Both the position numbers and the translations under genes were made by a program. A stretch of DNA of 26,722 bases from JBCCGR01 sp039029195 (GTDB taxonomy: Bacteria; Pseudomonadota; Alphaproteobacteria; Rhizobiales; Rhizobiaceae): the NCBI GenBank assembly GCA_039029195.1, contig JBCCGR010000058.1, positions 1-26,722 on the forward strand, given 5' to 3'. The notes below the pieces were generated by a model. It had not been told where the DNA came from. It saw only the letters and a program-made list of their open reading frames with translations, and ran no database searches. Shown piece by piece: positions 24,201-26,722 of this stretch (position 1 is the first letter of the stretch; each line of letters begins with the position of its first letter).

Positions 24201-24419
24201 AGCCGCCAGCGCCTCGCGTTCCGGGTTGTCAGTTGGACTGTTTTTTTCTCCCGAAGGCCGGCCACAATTGTGGCAATAGCGGGCATTGGATTGTAATTCC
24301 GTCCCGCACCCGGTGCAGATTACGGGTTGCGGGGTTCCACAACCCGGACAGAATTTCGCCGAAACAGGAACGGGACCTGAGCATTTGGAGCAGACGGTCT
24401 TGTTCCACGTGTGCACCAC
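21240..24419 (-). CDS. Zinc-ribbon class III cyclase / AAA ATPase / TPR signalling protein
   Basis: A 1059-residue soluble protein. Two zinc ribbons open it: CSKC...CPGC (10-28) and CTGC...CHNC (35-52). A class III nucleotide cyclase homology domain follows (about 88-265): FADIVGSTR with metal Asp96, KVMGDG with Lys136 and metal Asp140, Asp206, and VVNDAAHLE with Asn213. The position of the transition-state Arg is His217. Then an AAA/NTPase with Walker A GEAGIGKT (304-311) and Walker B LLVVIDN (Asp430), and a long helical TPR-like region (about 650-1050). The frame has no ATG near the N-terminus and an upstream stop at 24438-24440, so one of two adjacent GTG codons (24419 or 24416) must be the start. 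It follows the DUF4242 gene by 10 bases. It may make cAMP/cGMP or act as a nucleotide-sensing scaffold. Confidence 0.85.
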   Translation of the reverse strand: MVHTWNKTVCSKCSGPVPVSAKFCPGCGTPQPVICTGCGTELQSNARYCHNCGRPSGEKNSPTDNPEREALAAGHLRSEQGVETESRKHVTVLFADIVGSTRLVTSLDPEDAKSFLETAINALIPSVRAAGGVVAKVMGDGVFCVFGAPRAQEDHAFRACHAALDILAASRQVMAPDGSVLQLRVGLSSGTAVVNATEDNGRLNLDAIGEVVNDAAHLEAAAEPGTVLISTATRQLAGHAIRVVPLEERNAFELQAVGSNPLDLLSEAASGQLPMLGRDREMGFLLGAAQDLSNGNGDFVSVVGEAGIGKTRLILEFCKQLQPTNIRVAVASSRALDQSDPNALLRRLVMSFLTIDQDQVTDPQRELADKLAVMHPELSEHADDIVWFLFSENDPEDQQAAEKRRYSALGALKRLVSTISNAGPLLVVIDNFQWSDASSRGFLKSISNMVEDAPILIVVFGREDVPDTRNAVRQVLQMRSLDRVLARQLLAHHFGRTSPSEELIDRIVDRADGNPRFLTEFARHIAERGEKHGADGPEQGVGVPDSVADLFEERIDKLPRDARRLLQIMAVYEHPATLETLEELSAQDAVSASQGMASLVDEGFVRETGFSPGTLYIVINPIVGEAAYRALLRDDKRRLHGQIYRSLQDRFDGQGRHRLMGYQAHRAGLLREAMESYFAAGLNAAAKLAYSESIHLLNLAVRSETRVVDRSPEIDEIAIDIRLSLREGLFAKSRFAEIGKRLSEAQAICDRIGDQNRSRLVRRHLVGNMVAQGQLEEALSQVETLITDNHVSGEHREVAELEFLQAQILAALGRYGDAFTSARSVLDAHLKHQGTRHELSTVTFALARMWMIWCAAELGRFEEVKFEVLDCQNDLSLERPPFFRILAGIATGLFWLRFGDVVLAADTLQSVLGLAKEDENLAWYNSVASPLGLALIRQGKADAALPLLQHAVAKDNGPQHGGGRGTQSVHLAMCWAALGEDRKAEDQARVAISHARQAGDSGTLAYGLHALGQLLDRQGLADAAEPFWVEAADVASTCEMKPLLNQLQSRAPNETGALK

Positions 24420-24429
24420 GACAAGAACG

Positions 24430-24693
24430 TCAAGGTGTTAGATCTAGTGCTTCAACAACCCGAACATAAGGGATTTGCGCAGCGTTATTCACTTGTTCCA
24501 CGTCTTGCGCGTTCTCGGCTTCAAACAGGCACATTGAGCGCTCTTCTCCAGGCACAAATGTTGTGCGAATATAGCGCACCGACCGACCGTCGCCATCAAA
24601 ACCGTTCGAAAAATCGATAGCGCGTTTCTGGGCGGCAGCCAACTCGTCCATTGTTATGCCTGTCAGATCGCGTTCCACCATAAACACGGCCAT
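24430..24693 (-). CDS. DUF4242 family small protein
   Basis: An 87-residue protein with the DUF4242 pattern: opening MAVFMVERDLTGITMDELAA, a middle SVRYIRTTFVPGEERSMCLFEAENAQDV and a closing PYVRVVEAL. The family has a ferredoxin-like fold, and one member, SCO4226 of Streptomyces, is described as nickel-binding. The start is the ATG at 24693, preceded by GGAGGA; a longer open frame to 24729 lacks a ribosome site. The large cyclase gene starts only 10 bases downstream, so the two are almost certainly co-transcribed and DUF4242 may be a sensor or ligand for the cyclase (inference). His residues are absent, so metal binding by this member is uncertain. Confidence 0.8.
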   Translation of the reverse strand: MAVFMVERDLTGITMDELAAAQKRAIDFSNGFDGDGRSVRYIRTTFVPGEERSMCLFEAENAQDVEQVNNAAQIPYVRVVEALDLTP

Positions 24694-25106
24694 GCTTCTT
24701 CCTCCACCACCAATTGCCGATTGCTTCACTTTACCTGAAAACGGTCAATCCACAAACCGATTGGCCCCAACCGGGCAATGTCAACCCAACTCGGAAGTTC
24801 GATGGCAGTCGCTCCGCGCGGACCAGATTCCGCAAGTTTTCGCGAAAATCAATTGAATGAAGGACAGTTAAAAGTCGACCGTCACACCCTTCACCCAACC
24901 CCCTCTGCCAACCACGAAAACACTGCCTTTGCCCTTGCCGAGCCGCTGCGAAAGCGTGAGGTGCCCGTGGATCAGTTTTTCCGCCCGCATGTGTTTTGAA
25001 GAAACGCCCGTGGCCTGTAGCGCCTTGACCCGCGCCGTTGTCCTGTTTCCCCTTCCCTTCCTCGCGCTTCCCATGCACTCTTTCCAAAAGTTGGAGCGGA
25101 GCAGCC
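24694..25106. other. Divergent intergenic region upstream of DUF4242 and doeA
   Basis: No convincing gene is present. On the minus strand a consensus -35-like TTGACA lies at 24779-24784 and could drive the DUF4242-cyclase unit, but the -10 is poor. The right half holds copy 2 of the dispersed repeat (24883-25021). GGAGC sites at 25093-25102 serve doeA. A 73-codon plus-strand frame (24778-24999) ends in the repeat; it has no ribosome site and is not called as a gene. Confidence 0.55.
24883..25021 (+). repeat. Dispersed 140-base repeat, copy 2
   Basis: The partner of 20832-20972, same orientation. The most conserved part is a 24-base block (24952-24975) with no differences. The copy ends about 85 bases before the doeA start. 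In the plus frame shared with copy 1 it reads FALAEPLRKREVPVDQ and then stops at a TGA following PHVF. The two copies flank the DUF4242-cyclase unit. Confidence 0.7.
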
Positions 25107-26276
25107 ATGGCCCATTTCAAAGAAGACGAATTTGAAGAGCGGATTGCAAAAACCCGCGCGGCCATGGCAACGCGCGGGCTGGAAGCAATCGTGGTCTCTG
25201 ACCCGTCCAACATGGCCTGGCTCACCGGCTATGATGGCTGGTCGTTCTATGTGCATCAGGCCGTGGTGCTCACCCTGTCCGGCGCGCCACACTGGTGGGG
25301 CCGCGCCATGGACGCGCTGGGGGCAAAGCGCACCGTGTTCATGGCGGAAGACCACATTCACGGCTACGACGACACGTTCGTCCAGAACCCGGAAAAGCAC
25401 CCCATGGGCGAGCTCGCCACACTGCTCAATGATCTCGGCTGCGGCGGGGCCACCATTGGCGTGGAGCTCGACAATTACTACTATTCCGCCGCCGCGCACC
25501 ACACCCTCGCCGCATCCCTTCCCGACGCCAAACTCACCGATGCCACGGGGCTCGTGAACTGGCAGCGCGCCGTCAAATCCAAAACCGAAATTGAATATAT
25601 GCGGCGTGCGGCGGGCATTGTGGAGGCCATGCACGCCCGCATTTTGGAGGTTGCTGAACCCGGCATACGCAAGAATGATCTTGTTGCGGAAATTTACACC
25701 ACAGGCATTCGCGGGGCCAACGGCCACTGGGGCGATTATCCGGCCATCGTGCCCATGGCGCCGTCCGGCATGGACGCCACCGCACCACATCTCACCTGGG
25801 ACGATCAGCCCATGCGCAGCGGCGAGGCAACGTTTTTTGAGATCGCCGGTGCGCACAAGCGCTATCAGTGCCCGCAATCGCGCACATTGTTTTTTGGCAA
25901 GATCCCGCAAAAATACCTGGATGCGGAAAAGGCGGTGCTCGACGCTGTTGAGGCCGGTCTGGATCAGGCAAAGCCAGGTAATGAGGCGCAGGACATCGCC
26001 AACGCCTTCAACGCATCGCTGCGGCGTTCGGGTTTTCAAAAAGATGGCCGCTGCGGCTATGCCATTGGCCTTTCCTACCCGCCGGACTGGGGCGAACGCA
26101 CCATCTCCTTCCGCGCCGGCGACCGCACCATTTTGCAGCCCGGCATGACGTTCCATTTCATGCCCGCGCTCTGGTTGGATGATGGCGGGCTTGAAATTAC
26201 CGAGCCCATTCTCATCAATGACACAGGGCACGAATGCCTGTGCGCCACACCCCGCAAGCTCTGGTCGAAGTGTTGA
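25107..26276 (+). CDS. doeA: Ectoine hydrolase DoeA (EutD)
   Basis: A 389-residue M24-fold protein matching DoeA/EutD, which opens the ring of ectoine to N-acetyl-2,4-diaminobutyrate in the cytoplasm. It has a creatinase-like N-terminal domain (1-about 150; AWLTGYDGWSFYVHQ is a family hallmark) and a pita-bread C-terminal domain. Most canonical M24 metal ligands are replaced: the first Asp by Glu245 (FFEIAG), the second by Pro256, the His by Tyr318 (GYAIG) and one Glu by Met352, with Glu376 kept. This fits EutD, reported to work without metal through a catalytic Glu. The start at 25107 follows GGAGC at 25093-25102. The gene overlaps doeB by four bases. Confidence 0.92.
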   Translation: MAHFKEDEFEERIAKTRAAMATRGLEAIVVSDPSNMAWLTGYDGWSFYVHQAVVLTLSGAPHWWGRAMDALGAKRTVFMAEDHIHGYDDTFVQNPEKHPMGELATLLNDLGCGGATIGVELDNYYYSAAAHHTLAASLPDAKLTDATGLVNWQRAVKSKTEIEYMRRAAGIVEAMHARILEVAEPGIRKNDLVAEIYTTGIRGANGHWGDYPAIVPMAPSGMDATAPHLTWDDQPMRSGEATFFEIAGAHKRYQCPQSRTLFFGKIPQKYLDAEKAVLDAVEAGLDQAKPGNEAQDIANAFNASLRRSGFQKDGRCGYAIGLSYPPDWGERTISFRAGDRTILQPGMTFHFMPALWLDDGGLEITEPILINDTGHECLCATPRKLWSKC

Positions 26277-26722
26277 GTGAATCTCCAATCACCCCAACCA
26301 TTCCGCTCAATCAGGATGGCGTGCACCATAGTTTTCTGAACCTGCCGCACAGCCGCAACGAAAGCGCGTGGGGCTCGCTGATGATCCCCATCAGCGTGTT
26401 TCAAAATGGCGAAGGGCCAACCGCTCTTTTGACCGGGGCAAACCATGGCGATGAGTATGAGGGTCCGATCGCGCTGCAGCATCTTGCGGCAACCCTGGAC
26501 CGTTCAGAAATCACCGGGCGCATTATCATTCTGCCATTCATGAACCTGCCTGCCTTCGCCGCTGCAACCCGCTGTTCACCGATTGACGGCAGGAACATGA
26601 ACCGCAGCTTTCCGGGCAGCGCGGACGGTTCGATCACCGAGAAAATCTGCCACTTTGTGACGACAGAACTGGTTCCCGCCGCCGATCTGGTGCTTGATTT
26701 TCATTCAGGTGGCAAAACACTC
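26273..26722 (+). CDS. doeB: N-acetyl-diaminobutyrate deacetylase DoeB (EutE), 3' end beyond window
   Basis: The first 150 codons of a zinc deacetylase of the AstE/AspA (M14-like) family; the right edge cuts it, so over half is missing. It removes the acetyl group from N-alpha-acetyl-2,4-diaminobutyrate, the DoeA product. Zinc ligands are visible: His58 and Glu61 in GANHGDEYEG, and His144 in DFHSGG; NMNRSFPG (108-115) is the substrate-binding stretch. The best start is the TTG at 26273, which gives the family N-terminus (M)SESPITP and overlaps the doeA TGA as TTGA; a GTG lies one codon earlier. Translational coupling with doeA is likely, in line with the two enzymes forming a complex in studied bacteria. 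Confidence 0.9.
   Translation, partial: MSESPITPTIPLNQDGVHHSFLNLPHSRNESAWGSLMIPISVFQNGEGPTALLTGANHGDEYEGPIALQHLAATLDRSEITGRIIILPFMNLPAFAAATRCSPIDGRNMNRSFPGSADGSITEKICHFVTTELVPAADLVLDFHSGGKTL

Noticed and set aside
24972..26288. A 438-codon minus-strand open frame opposite doeA.
   Set aside because: DoeA has a full family match, ribosome site and coupling to doeB; the antisense frame has no motif and is a third-position GC effect.
26330..26405. Weak resemblance between the antisense of early doeB and the antisense of the dispersed repeat.
   Set aside because: About half of some 21 residues agree, but the base alignment needs several gaps and doeB is fully conserved in its own frame; probably chance.

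Overview
The window reads as chromosomal DNA of an alphaproteobacterium, most likely of the Hyphomicrobiales (Rhizobiales) or a near relative. This rests on the gene families: a SahR-type ArsR/methyltransferase regulator fused translationally to metF, beta-ketoadipate genes, TrhO, REP-like intergenic repeats and generally GC-rich coding sequence. Ectoine catabolism genes at the right edge suggest a marine or otherwise saline habitat. No rRNA, tRNA or CRISPR array was seen. The species cannot be named from the sequence.

Left part (1-3980): a glutathione S-transferase-like gene cut by the left edge, an inverted REP-like pair, the tRNA-U34 hydroxylase trhO, then on the other strand pcaD and pcaF, which cover enol-lactone hydrolysis and terminal thiolysis of the beta-ketoadipate pathway. 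A second, unrelated REP-like inverted pair follows.

Middle (4060-17402): a 1787-residue secreted protein made of a propeller-like N-terminus, six Cys-containing DUF11/CARDB-like modules, a peptidoglycan-binding domain nested inside the sixth module, and Cys-rich C-terminal repeats. Next come an MFS transporter with an upstream XRE regulator and a palindrome between them, a divergent EamA-type transporter plus amidase, the sahR-metF pair with a strong palindromic operator over its promoter, and a Baeyer-Villiger-type flavin monooxygenase.

Right part (17646-26722): a stand-alone single-chain type IIG/ISP-like restriction-modification enzyme whose central recognition region is much AT-richer than its ends; an intergenic stretch full of repeats and hairpins; a two-gene unit encoding a small DUF4242 protein and a 1059-residue zinc-ribbon/class III cyclase/AAA/TPR protein whose cyclase site lacks the usual transition-state Arg; a second copy of the intergenic repeat; and doeA-doeB for ectoine breakdown, with doeB cut by the right edge.

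The best candidates for something undescribed are the giant modular envelope protein with its nested domain, the cyclase/DUF4242 pair, the mosaic restriction enzyme, and the dispersed 140-base element that sits on both sides of the cyclase unit.
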